Below, piece after piece: positions 9,258-18,738 of a stretch of 64,000 bases of DNA. This DNA comes from Spiroplasma sp. NBRC 100390 (GTDB lineage Bacteria; Bacillota_I; Bacilli_A; Mycoplasmatales; Mycoplasmataceae). The notes beneath the pieces are model-generated. The model saw only the letters and a program-made list of their open reading frames with translations. It was not told the origin of the DNA and ran no database searches. The stretch covers positions 992,001-1,056,000 of the forward strand of contig NZ_CP018022.1 in the NCBI RefSeq assembly GCF_001886495.1, in the 5' to 3' direction. Every line of letters starts with the position of its first letter. Within the stretch, counting starts at the first letter, position 1. The position numbers and the translations under genes were made by a program.

Positions 9258-10208
9258 TTAAACCTCATTTTCTTCTTGCTGATGATTGGCAAGTAACTTC
9301 TCATAACCATCATTAATTTTTCGCATTACTTCTTCACTATCAAAACTTTTATTTAAATCAGGATGATATTTTTTTGCTAACTGGCGATATGCTCGTTTAA
9401 TATCATTAATTGAAGCTGATGAACTTAACCCAAACAATTGATATAATTCTTCTAATTCTGAAGCAGTTGCAGATGATTGTCCAAAGTTTTCTCATGTTTG
9501 TGAATCAAAAAAGGTATTAAAATCAGTTTCTAATTTTTGAATAAACTCTTGATAAATTTTATTTACCAAAGTAAGATGCTCATTTAAAACAGCAGAAAAA
9601 ACTGCTTCTAGTTCAGTAAAAATTTGCCGATCTTTCCATCGCAAATAAAATTTAATTTGTTGTAAAATTGAAAAACTATCTGGAATCAATTGGGTTGCTA
9701 ACATTTCTCTAGTTAATAACACATATGGTTTTAAAAAACATTCAACAAAAGTTTTATCTCATGTTTCTTGATCATATAATGCAACAAATACTGTTGCTAA
9801 GGGTTCAATATTGTTACTAATAACTTCTGTTAATAAATTATTTAATTCTTCATTAATTGTTGTGAAATATTCAACAAAAATATCATTTGCAATTGGATCT
9901 GTTGTTTTATTTAAATAATGAATTAATTCTCAATAATCAGACATGAATAATCCTAAGTTAAAATCAATTTGGTAGTTTGGAATTGAAGTATCAACATAAC
10001 GTGGCAGTGGTAACAAATATTTTGCAATTAATGCATCTTCACTAATAATAGTCATCATAAGCTCATAACTTTTATCAGCCTGGTCTTTGCCATTTATAGT
10101 ATGCTCTTCATTTTTAAGATGATATTTTGCTTTCCGAAACCAAAACCGAACCAAAGCTCCTACTAAAGAAAAACCAACAAGTATCAAAACTATAATTACT
10201 CAAGTCAT
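9258..10208 (-). CDS. Membrane-anchored J-domain protein
   Basis: A 316-residue protein with one N-terminal transmembrane helix (about residues 3-20), a long helical middle of unknown fold, and a C-terminal J domain from about 248 with the diagnostic HPD at 282-284. J domains stimulate the ATPase of DnaK, so this should recruit DnaK to the membrane. The zinc-finger and C-terminal substrate domains of DnaJ are absent; classical DnaJ is at 40493-41632. It is the third gene after nadK and the EIIB-like gene and probably in their operon. Client and role are unknown. Confidence 0.8.
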
Positions 10209-10268
10209 TGTGATATATACTCCTTTTTATAACAATTTTACTATCGCCAATTTACTAATCAATATTAC

Positions 10269-10640
10269 TTATTGTTCTTTTTTCATCACTGCATCAATTT
10301 CAATCTTAACAGCTAAACTAACATTACCAAATGGTATAATTACTGTTTGCAAAACAGTATCAATGTGTTTTAGTTTGAATTTTGTTTTTAATAATTCAAA
10401 ATCAACTTCATCTAAATCCTTTACCGTTACGCGTAAACGAGTCAAAGTTGCTTTAACCATAACAATGTTATTAACTGTTCCTAAAATTGTAATTAAATCA
10501 TTAACAGAAAAAGAAATTTTTTGCTTTGGAATTAAAGCTTTTTGAAAATTAAAAATTTTTTTTCGAAAAACCATCATTAAAATAAATAATAACATTAAAA
10601 TCATAGCTACCACAATAATAATGATATATTCTGCCCGCAT
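10269..10640 (-). CDS. Membrane-anchored PTS EIIB-like protein without the cysteine
   Basis: A 123-residue protein with an N-terminal transmembrane helix (residues 4-25) and a C-terminal domain that resembles glucose-family PTS EIIB. The signature surrounding the phosphorylated cysteine is clear (VKATLTRLRVTVKD, residues 62-75), but the cysteine position holds Thr65. It cannot therefore carry phosphate in the usual way. No EIIC or EIIA gene is beside it. It starts 2 nt after the stop of nadK, so the two are co-transcribed. A regulatory or scaffold role is possible but is inference. Confidence 0.7.
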   Translation of the reverse strand: MRAEYIIIIVVAMILMLLFILMMVFRKKIFNFQKALIPKQKISFSVNDLITILGTVNNIVMVKATLTRLRVTVKDLDEVDFELLKTKFKLKHIDTVLQTVIIPFGNVSLAVKIEIDAVMKKEQ

Positions 10641-10642
10641 TT

Positions 10643-11449
10643 CTAATCATCCCTTCTGTTGTTATTACAATGCGCAAATAAAATTTTCATTTTAGCAATC
10701 ATACTTAAATTATTTTCTTCATCATAAAATAAATTTAATGTTTTTTGACTAATCTTTAACTCTATTTGTGGGCTTAAAATCTCTGATTCATAAGTATCAA
10801 TGACTAAACTTTTTCCTGCTAATGCCCCGGTTAAACGAACAACTTGTTCTTGGTCCAAAATGATAGAAGCATTAATTGTTGAAAATGTTGAATTAGCAAC
10901 TGGGGCAATTTCTTTTAATTGTCATAACGTTGTCATATTTGCCGCAATAATTGACCCGTTAATTGCTCGCATATAACCCGTTGACCCCGTTTTTGTTGCA
11001 AATACTAAGCCACTCCCACGAAAATGTTCTAATAAATCATCATTTACATAAATATCAGTTCGAATTGTTTTAACATGGTCAACAACTTTTGCTTCGTTTA
11101 AAGCATAGCGAATAATATTATTGTTATATTTAATTTCTAATAAGGGCATTTGACGAATCCGCGCTGTATCCTTAATAATTGCATCAATTGCTCGTGAATA
11201 TGTTTTTTCATCATAGTTAGCATAAAAACCTAATGACCCCGACTTAATAACAATAAAATAAACTTCATCAATAATATCTTGAAACTCATTAACCGCACGT
11301 AACAAAGTACCATCACCGCCAATCACAAAAACATATTCTGGATTGATAATATCTTCTTCCAAACCGTAATTTTGTAATGTTTTTGTAATTTTACTAACCA
11401 ACTTGGCTGATTCTTGATAGTCATTTGCAATAATTGCATATTTAAACAT
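10643..11449 (-). CDS. nadK: NAD kinase
   Basis: A 268-residue cytosolic enzyme that phosphorylates NAD+ to NADP+. The family motif GGDGT is at 44-48, and the second conserved region reads FRGSGLVFATKTGSTGYMRA, close to the GDG/SGSTAY region of the family. Two ATGs are candidates. I prefer 11449, which lies 10 nt from AAGGTGG; the upstream one at 11458 would sit directly on the ribosome binding site. It leads an apparent operon with the EIIB-like gene and the J-domain gene. Confidence 0.9.
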
Positions 11450-11523
11450 TGTTATCATCCACCTTTTCTTAGCAATTTAGTTATATTATACCTTTATTTT
11501 AAATTGTAAGCCTTATTAATTAA

Positions 11524-11550
11524 AAAATAGTCAACAAACTTGACTATTTT
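11524..11550. terminator. Terminator of the YwaF-like gene
   Basis: An 11-bp stem with a 5-nt loop (arms AAAATAGTCAA and TTGACTATTTT). It overlaps the TAA of the minus-strand gene and is followed on that strand by T residues. Confidence 0.7.
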
Positions 11551-12616
11551 AACGAGAAAGAGTTAGTAATTCAACATCGGTAAACCGCAATAAGTTAGTT
11601 TGATTTAAATGTTGATGAATTTTATTATCTGGTCAAAAAATATAGGTAAAGGTAAAGCCAATATAAGTTAACCCTTCTTTTGTTCGAAACTTATTACATG
11701 AACCACGAGAAACGGCTATTAATTCCTTTGTTTTTACATCGTATAAAAAACTTTGTGGAATATAAAATAACACGACATGGGTGAGCGAAACCATCACAAT
11801 TCCCAAGATAAACATTGGCAATCAGGCAAATGGTCACATGTATTTTGCCCCAATAAAGTTTGTATTTCATCCACCAACGTTAAAACCACCATTATTTCAT
11901 GGTTCACCACTACTTGGTCCAACAAATAACTGATTAGTTTTAAAAATCCAATCTCAAATTACCGCTATAATTGAAAATAATGTTAATCATAATAATTGTC
12001 ATTTAAATAATAAACCACTATAAGGACGACCGACCAAACCATATTTATAAACATATAAATAAGCAAAAATGATTAAAGTATGTAAGATAAAGTAATTATA
12101 ATAAAAGAAATTATCTAAACTTCAATAACCATTAACGGGCGTAATAATTGCTAAGATTGGTAAAATAATTGCTGATGGCGCTACAACTTCAAAAAATTTT
12201 CGACTAGGAAAAATTAAAATAAAGCCAGATAATAATTGGTGCATACTACATAAATGCAATGGCATTACTTCACTTAAACCACGAATTTGTGACGGACCAA
12301 CCGGACCTCAAATTCACTCCGTTTTTAAAACAAGCGCTAAATATGATGCTCAAATTGCATAAGTTAAAAAATAAGTTGCAATTTGATAAGTTCCAATTGA
12401 AATTCGAAATCATTTTCAATTGACAGTTTTAGCATAATATTTTTTACAAAAAAACAATGACCCAATAAGTAAGATAAAAATAGCAATTCCAACTAATTGA
12501 AAAATATAACTGTGCCCTTTAAAAAATCATTGGTCAGTTCAATCTGCTCCTGGCACATATGAACCTGCTGGATCAAAAAATCCTCAAGGTCCATCACTAG
12601 AACGAACAAATTTCAT
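11549..12616 (-). CDS. YwaF/TMEM164-type integral membrane protein
   Basis: A 355-residue protein with about eight hydrophobic segments. The stretch VMPLHLCSMHQLLSGFILIF in the middle is typical of the YwaF (TIGR02206/TMEM164) family, whose bacterial members have unknown function. The start ATG at 12616 has GGAG at a suitable distance. It is separated from leuS by about 50 nt and from nadK by about 100 nt with a terminator, so it is likely a single-gene unit or reads on from leuS. The length is somewhat above the usual for the family because of a C-terminal cytoplasmic tail of about 40 residues. Confidence 0.7.
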
Positions 12617-12664
12617 TTTTTCTTTCTCCTTTGTTTAAAATGATAAATTATTAAATTTGTGATA

Positions 12665-15082
12665 TTATTTTACAACAAAATTAACAATTTTATTTTTAAT
12701 AACAATTTCCTTTATAATTTGATGATTAGCTAAAAAGGTCTCAACATTAGAATTTGCCTTTGCTAAAGTTAACAAGTCTTGCTCGGAAGTATCAATTGCC
12801 ACTTCTAATTTAGCACGTAATTTCCCATTAACTTGAACCGCAATTACAACTTCCTTTTTTTGTAAGTATTTTTCTTCATAACTTGGTCAAGTCAATAATG
12901 CAATTGATGATTCTTGTTGTAAATTAACTCAAATTTCTTCTGCTAAATGTGGTGCAAAAAGACTTAACATTTTAGTAAACCCTTCAAAATATGGTTGGTA
13001 AATAGGCGCATCATCTTTATAACAAGCATTAATGAAAACCATCAATTGTGAAATAGCGGTATTAAAACTCAATTTTTCAATCATCTCGGTTCCTTTTTTA
13101 ACCATATTATGATAAACAAAATCTAATTGGTGATTATTAACTTGCGTAAAATTATGATTTTTAACAAGACGATAAACACGATCTAATCATTTTCGCGCTG
13201 AATCTAAACCACTAGGATTTCATGGTAATGATGCTTCAATTGGACCCATAAACATTTCATATAACCGTAAAGTATCAGCGCCATGCGATTTAATAATATC
13301 ATCAGGATTAATAACATTCCCTTTTGATTTACTCATTTTTGTTCCATCAGGGCCTAAAATCATTCCTTGGTTAACTAATTTATAAAATGGTTCGGAAGTT
13401 GGTACTAACTTTTGATCATATAAAAATTTATGTCAGAAACGTGAATATAATAAATGTAAAACAGCATGTTCTTGCCCACCGACATATAAATCAACTGGTA
13501 ATCATTTTTTTAGTAATTTTTGTGCTTCTGAACTTCGTAAATCTAACATTTCATTATTTTCCATTAAAATGTAGCCTAAGTAATATCAACAACTGCCAGC
13601 TCATTGCGGCATCGTATTAGTTTCACGGCGGCCTTTTCTACCAGTGCTATCAACAATCGTTAATCAATCGGTTGCATTAGCTAAGGGTGACTCTCCCGTT
13701 TGGGAAGGTTTAATATTTGTCATTTTTGGTAATTCTAATGGTAATTCTTTTTCATCAACTAAACTAATGGCCCCATCTTCTCAATGAATAACGGGAAATG
13801 GTTCTCCTCAATAACGTTGTCGAGAAAATAATCAATCACGAAGTTTATAAGTTGTTTTTGCTGTTGCATGCCCTGCTGAGGTTAAAACAGTAATTGCTTT
13901 TGTGATTGCTTCACTAGTTGTTAAACCATTTAAAAAGTCAGAATTAATGTGTTTTCCATCTTTATTATGCAACTGTTGATGGTGTTCACCTTCAATAACA
14001 TAACTAATTGGTAATTGATATTTTAAAGCAAACAAATAGTCACGCTCATCATGACCAGGAACAGCCATTACGGCCCCCGTAGCATAAAATGGCAAGACAT
14101 AATCAGCAATCCAAATTGGCACAACTTTTTTGTTAACAGGATTAATTGCATAACTACCAATAAACATTCCTGTTTTTTCTTTACTATTATCTTGGCGATC
14201 TAAATCACTTTTTGCTTTTGTAGTAACTAAAAATTCTGTTACTTTTCCTTTATATTCTGGTGTTGCTAATTTTGTTACTAACGGATGCTCTGGTGCTAAA
14301 ACTAAGTATTCAACACCAAAAATAGTATCCGCTCGAGTTGTAAAGACTTCAATAATTTCGGAACTATCTTGAACCGCAAATTTAATTTCAGCACCAACTG
14401 ATTTTCCAATTCAATTACGTTGCAATTCTTTGACTGATTCTGGTCAATCAACTTCATCTAGTCCTTCTAACAATTTTTCAGCATACGCAGTAATTTTTAA
14501 AACTCACTGACGCATTGGTTTCTTATAAACTGGATAATGCCCTCGTTCTGACACCATTTTGCCATTAATATTTAAAATCTCTTCATTTGCTAAAACAGTT
14601 CCTAATTCAGGACACCAATTAACATCAACATCACGCATTTCAGCTAAACCATTTTGATATAATAATTCAAAAATTAATTGTGTTGTTTTAAAAAACCCTG
14701 GCGAAGAAGTATTAACTTCTTTATTATAATCATAACTAAATCCAAGCGCTTTTAATTGATTACGAAAATTAGCAATATTTTGTAATGTAAATTCAGCAGG
14801 ATCATTTCCTGTTTGTAAAGCATATTGTTCTGCTGGCAATCCAAAAGCATCTCAACCAATTGGATGTAAGACATCATATCCTTGTAATTTTCGCATACGA
14901 CTAACAACATCGGTTGCGACATAGCCTTTTGGATGCCCAACATGTAAACCTGCTCCCGAAGGATACGGAAACATATCTAAAATATAAGCTTTTTTATCAT
15001 AATTATTTGTTGTTTTAAAAGTTTGATGTTTTTCTCAATATTGCTGTCATTTTTGCTCAATTGCTTTATGCGAAAATTCCAT
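12665..15082 (-). CDS. leuS: Leucyl-tRNA synthetase
   Basis: An 805-residue class I synthetase that charges tRNA-Leu; a tRNA-Leu(UAG) gene lies 2.8 kb away. The HIGH motif appears as HVGH at 47-50 and KMSKSKGN at 582-589. The editing domain is present between them ([17 protein letters not shown]). Length matches bacterial LeuRS. Eight or more TGA codons must be read as Trp. The start is the ATG at 15082 with AAGGA upstream. Several apparent reading frames on the opposite strand are shadows. Confidence 0.97.
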
Positions 15083-15178
15083 TGTTATTATCCTTCCTTA
15101 ATTTTATCTTTTTTTATTATAACATTGTTCCTACGGTTTGTTAGTAGTTTAAACACTATTAATTTAATTTTATTCACG

Positions 15179-15214
15179 TATAATAAAATTATTACCAGAA
15201 CAAGAAAGTGGAGG
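15179..15214 (+). promoter_or_regulatory. -10 element and ribosome binding site of the nitroreductase
   Basis: TATAAT at 15179-15184 and AGTGGAGG at 15207-15214 precede the ATG at 15222. No good -35 is visible. Confidence 0.45.
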
Positions 15215-15221
15215 AAAAACA

Positions 15222-15860
15222 ATGAGTGTACAACAAGCAGCTCAATTTCGAAAAGCCATTAAAATTTATGATAAAACAAAAACGGTTAGCAAAGCTGATT
15301 TAAAAACAATTTTAACAACAGGCGCGCTAGCACCTAGTTCAAATGGATTAGAACCAGTTAAAGTTATTATTATTAAAGATCAAAAGTTAAAAGAACAAGC
15401 AGCACTAAATTGCTTTATGACAGGAAATCAGCAAAAAGTAAAAGATGCTCCAGTTTTGGCATTATTATTAGGAGCAAACGAAGATTATTTAACTTCAGAA
15501 CAATTTCTAACAAAACGTTTAGGACGAATTTTTGAAGGAGAAGCATTAAAAAGTAATGTAAAGGGAATGAGCAATTATTTAAAAACTTATCCAAGTCCCG
15601 ATATGTTTTCTGATGAACAAACACATATTGTTGCTAGTTTTATGGCATTACAAGCGGCAGATTTAAAAATTGGTTCAAGTATTATGGGCGGTGTTACTCC
15701 AACCCAAGCTATTCCATTTTTTAAAGAACACAACATTGTTGACTCCACAAAATGACATTTAGCATTAGGAATGCTTTTTGGCTATTATGATGATAACAAA
15801 ACAGGCACAAGTTTTCCCCGTTTACGAATTCCAGAAGATGAATTTGTTACTATTTTTTAA
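15222..15860 (+). CDS. Nitroreductase-family FMN oxidoreductase
   Basis: A 212-residue flavoprotein of the NfsB/NfnB fold. The N-terminal RKAIKIYD and the LAPSSNGLEPVKVIIIKD block are the usual FMN-binding landmarks, and IVASFMALQAADLKIGSSIMGG matches the C-terminal flavin loop region. Such enzymes reduce quinones or nitro compounds with NAD(P)H; the natural substrate cannot be told. One TGA-coded Trp lies near residue 179. It has its own promoter and reads away from leuS. Confidence 0.85.
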
Positions 15861-15906
15861 AAGCTGGCGCACATATAGCAATTAATCAGAAAGCAATAAT
15901 ATAACC

Positions 15907-16323
15907 ATGAAAACATCACTTAAAACATTTTGAATTATTAGTTTGAGCTGTAATGTTATTTTTCTATTAGCACAAATTGCAACAACAATTCCGTTGGTAT
16001 TATATAAAAATGCCTTACACTTAAGTAATAGCGATTTATCACAAATTTTCTTTGGAATTTTAATCATTATTATTTTAACAATGTTTATTAGTAACTGAAT
16101 TATAGTTCGAAATCCATTGCGAAAACTAAACAAAACGAAGGAATTAAATCCTGAACAAGCTGATTTAGGATTTAATATTATAACCAAATATTCACATTTG
16201 CAAACCGAATATGACGGGTATGTTTGATATTTAAAGAAAAAAGGATTTATTCTACTAACAACCCTTGGAATTAACTTTAGTTATGCTTTAATTACAGCTG
16301 TTATTTTTTCTATTTTAGGGTAA
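15907..16323 (+). CDS. Small membrane protein, 138 aa
   Basis: Not recognised. The product has three hydrophobic segments (about residues 9-30, 47-66 and 114-135) separated by a polar loop rich in Asn and Lys. It starts at an ATG 47 nt after the nitroreductase stop, with only a weak AGAAAG ribosome binding site, so it may be co-transcribed. It ends in a strong hairpin shared with the opposite strand. Confidence 0.6.
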
Positions 16324-16325
16324 AT

Positions 16326-16358
16326 AAAAAAAAGAAAATAATATTATTTTCTTTTTTT
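16326..16358. terminator. Bidirectional terminator
   Basis: A near-perfect 16-bp palindrome (AAAAAAAGAAAATAAT and its complement) flanked by A and T tracts. It serves the plus-strand membrane protein and the minus-strand 42-residue protein. Confidence 0.75.
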
Positions 16359-16485
16359 ATTTTGAAGCTTTTGCTTCCAAGTTATCTTTTTCTTTTACTT
16401 TTTTTGCAGCTTCTTTTCGTGCTAAGGCTTTCGCTGTTTTTTTCTCCGCAATTAAACGACGACGCTTTTTCATTGCCATTGCCAT
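16357..16485 (-). CDS. Small basic protein, 42 aa
   Basis: A 42-residue peptide made largely of Lys, Arg, Ala and Glu (MAMAMKKRRRLIAEKKTAKA...). It starts at an ATG with an excellent ribosome binding site (GAAGGTGA, 7 nt away). It is likely helical and nucleic-acid or ribosome binding by composition, which is inference. It lies 55 nt downstream of thioredoxin and may be in its transcript. I know no named family. Confidence 0.5.
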   Translation of the reverse strand: MAMAMKKRRRLIAEKKTAKALARKEAAKKVKEKDNLEAKASK

Positions 16486-16539
16486 TTTATATTCACCTTC
16501 TTCTTTTAGGTTGTTATTAAATCTTTTTAACAACTAATT

Positions 16540-16851
16540 TTAACTTAACAATTCTTGTTCAATTTCATTACGGGTTACAAATCCAGTTTTTCGCTTTAAT
16601 TCATTTCCATTTTGAAATGTAATTAATGTTGGTATTGATAAAATTCCATAATTTTGGGCAAGATCTTGCAATTCATCAACATTAATTTTAACAAAATTAA
16701 CATCACCACGGTCTTTTGCTAATTCACTAATTACCGGTGCAATCATTTTACATGGTCCACATCAATCAGCATAAAAATCAACTAATGTTAATTTATTTTC
16801 AGCAATTACTTTTTCAAACTCATCAACAGTTTTTAATTCATTTACAGCCAT
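16540..16851 (-). CDS. trxA: Thioredoxin
   Basis: A 103-residue thiol-disulfide oxidoreductase with the active site WCGPC (Cys31, Cys34) and the cis-proline turn SIPT. It keeps cytoplasmic proteins reduced, using electrons from thioredoxin reductase, which is not in the window. Start fixed by AAAGGAGAG before the ATG at 16851. Normal length. Confidence 0.96.
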
Positions 16852-16904
16852 TTTTTCTCTCCTTTACTGAACTCTCTTGCTTTTTTTATCATATCACAAA
16901 AGTT

Positions 16905-17714
16905 CTATTTTTTTAAGAAAAACTGCTGTAAATATTTTGCCGGTCCATCCTCCCGATTTGATAAAGTTACTTCATTAGCCATCGCCTTTAATTCATCAAT
17001 TGCATTACCAACGGCAATTCCAACGCCAGCTTGTCGAATTAATTCAAGATCATTGTAAGAATCACCAAACGAATAAGTTTGACTAATATCAATTCCAATA
17101 TGATGCGATAAAAACTGTAATGCACTTCCCTTTGAAATTCCTTTACAAGAAATTTCAAAAACACGATTATTATACTGTGTAATATCTAATTGTGGTAATA
17201 ATTGCCGTAACTCTTGCATCAATATTTCAGCATCATTATCATTTAATGACTGATGAGCAATAACACTCGCATGCGTAATATCTTCAATAATTTCTTCTGG
17301 TTTAGTAATAACCTTATATTTAGTTCGCATTATTTTTGATCAATAATAAGAATTTTCACCATATTCATAAACATACGTACTATTATTACTAAAAAAATGC
17401 ACTTTATATTTTTGATACGTAAATTTAAAAATAGTATTAATTTCAGCAGTTGTAAAAATCATCATTCATAAAAAACTATTTGTTTTAAATGAATAGGCGC
17501 TTGCCCCATTGTTTGATAAAACATAGCCATTATATTTATGAACCTTTAGTTTACGAGCTTGACGAATGGCATCATTTGCTAATCGACCTGTTGTCACCAC
17601 AAACGGAATTCCTTTTTTTTGCACTGAATTAACGGTTTTCTTTGTTAACTTACTAAAACGGTGATTATCTTTTAATAAGGTTCCATCTAAATCTGAAAAA
17701 ACAGCTTTTTTCAT
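16905..17714 (-). CDS. Cof-type HAD phosphatase
   Basis: A 269-residue member of the haloacid dehalogenase superfamily, subclass IIB. Motif I is DLDGTLL (residues 8-14) with the nucleophile Asp, motif II TTGR, motif III the Lys of SCKGISKG, and motif IV the acidic pair in SFGDSYNDLEL. Family members remove phosphate from sugars or flavin precursors; the substrate is not predictable. The start at 17714 is the first ATG after AGAAAGGAT. Confidence 0.88.
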
Positions 17715-17840
17715 TTGTATCCTTCTTTCTAACCAAAGTTGTATGATCAATTATTTAAGATATGTATCAGACACTATTTTATAGTTTTATTAATTATAGT
17801 AGAAAAATAATAAAATTAAACAAATTTTTGCAAAATAAAA

Positions 17841-17857
17841 AACACTTATAAAGTGTT
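17841..17857. terminator. Terminator of the tRNA cluster
   Basis: A 7-bp stem (AACACTT / AAGTGTT) followed on the minus strand by a long T-rich run. It lies 17 nt beyond the CCA end of tRNA-Leu. Confidence 0.7.
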
Positions 17858-17873
17858 GTTTTGTTTCTCTTTA

Positions 17874-17958
17874 TGGTCCGGGTGAAGGGACTTGAACCCC
17901 CACGAGTTACCCCGCCAGATCCTAAGTCTGGTGCGTCTGCCAGTTCCGCCACACCCGG
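17874..17958 (-). tRNA. tRNA-Leu (UAG)
   Basis: An 85-nt cloverleaf with a long variable arm, acceptor CCGGGTG/CACCCGG and encoded CCA. The anticodon loop CTTAGGA gives anticodon UAG, reading CUN leucine codons. It is the last gene of the cluster. Confidence 0.95.
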
Positions 17959-17976
17959 GTATTTGATTTTTAAAAT

Positions 17977-18052
17977 TGGTCTCCTGTAAAGGACTTGAAC
18001 CTTTGACCCACTGGTTAAAAGCCAGATGCTCTACCAACTGAGCTAACAGGAG
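17977..18052 (-). tRNA. tRNA-Lys (UUU)
   Basis: A 76-nt cloverleaf with acceptor CTCCTGT/ACAGGAG and encoded CCA. The anticodon loop CTTTTAA gives UUU for lysine. Confidence 0.95.
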
Positions 18053-18060
18053 ACAGCCAA

Positions 18061-18136
<76 letters not shown>

Positions 18137-18149
18137 CTATCATTAAAAA

Positions 18150-18225
18150 TGGTCCGGTGTAACGGACTTGAACCGCTGACCACCTGCTTGTAAGGCAGGC
18201 GCTCTCCCAACTGAGCTAACACCGG
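18150..18225 (-). tRNA. tRNA-Val (UAC)
   Basis: A 76-nt cloverleaf with acceptor CCGGTGT/ACACCGG and encoded CCA. The anticodon loop CTTACAA gives UAC for valine. Confidence 0.95.
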
Positions 18226-18229
18226 AAAA

Positions 18230-18305
18230 TGGTGACCTGTACGGGGTTTGAACCCGTGAATGCATGCGTGAAAGGCATGTGTGTTAACCGCTTCACCAAC
18301 AGGCC
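18230..18305 (-). tRNA. tRNA-Glu (UUC)
   Basis: A 76-nt cloverleaf with encoded CCA. The anticodon loop CTTTCAC gives UUC for glutamate. Only 4 nt separate it from tRNA-Val, so the cluster is one transcript. Confidence 0.95.
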
Positions 18306-18339
18306 GATAAATATTTGTAAAAATTGTCAAAAAAAATAA

Positions 18340-18415
18340 TGGCGCCTAGTGCAGGACTCGAACCTGCGACCGATCGGTTAACAGCCGAGTGCTCTACCGA
18401 CTGAGCTAACTAGGC
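18340..18415 (-). tRNA. tRNA-Asn (GUU)
   Basis: A 76-nt cloverleaf with acceptor GCCTAGT/ACTAGGC and encoded CCA. The anticodon loop CTGTTAA gives GUU for asparagine. First gene of the cluster. Confidence 0.95.
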
Positions 18416-18439
18416 ATGGCATATTTTTTAGCCTTATTC

Positions 18440-18445
18440 ATTATA
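18440..18445 (-). promoter_or_regulatory. -10 element of the tRNA cluster
   Basis: A perfect TATAAT on the minus strand ends 24 nt before the 5' end of tRNA-Asn. A TTGTTT lies upstream, but at a spacing of only 14 nt. Confidence 0.45.
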
Positions 18446-18738
18446 TACTAAATATTAAAAAACAAGCAACTATTTTTAGCCATTTTTTTAATTTTATAAA
18501 ATTTTTAGGCAAATCACATTAATAATAAAACAACAAATACAATAAATTTACAATGTAAAAAATTAAACAAATTATTGAAACTTCAGTTTATTTTGCAACA
18601 TCAAGTTCCCTATGAAAAAAAACAAAAACAAATATAACTAAAAAATAATTGTTCACAATGGTATTTAATTATAATGAAATATTTTTAATAAGAAATACTT
18701 TAAAATAAGATTAGAATAATATATTAAATAAACATTTT
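18446..18738. other. AT-rich intergenic gap
   Basis: No gene is supported here. The gap separates the tRNA promoter from the 3' end of the AIPR gene and marks the left edge of the accessory island. Confidence 0.4.

Noticed and set aside
13387-13620. Plus-strand frame opposite leuS
   Set aside because: It lies within a leuS reading frame that is continuous under code 4 and carries synthetase motifs; no start signal.
12617-15221. T-box leader for leuS
   Set aside because: The sequence upstream of the leuS start (15083-15221) has no T-box sequence or specifier stem; it contains only a divergent promoter region.
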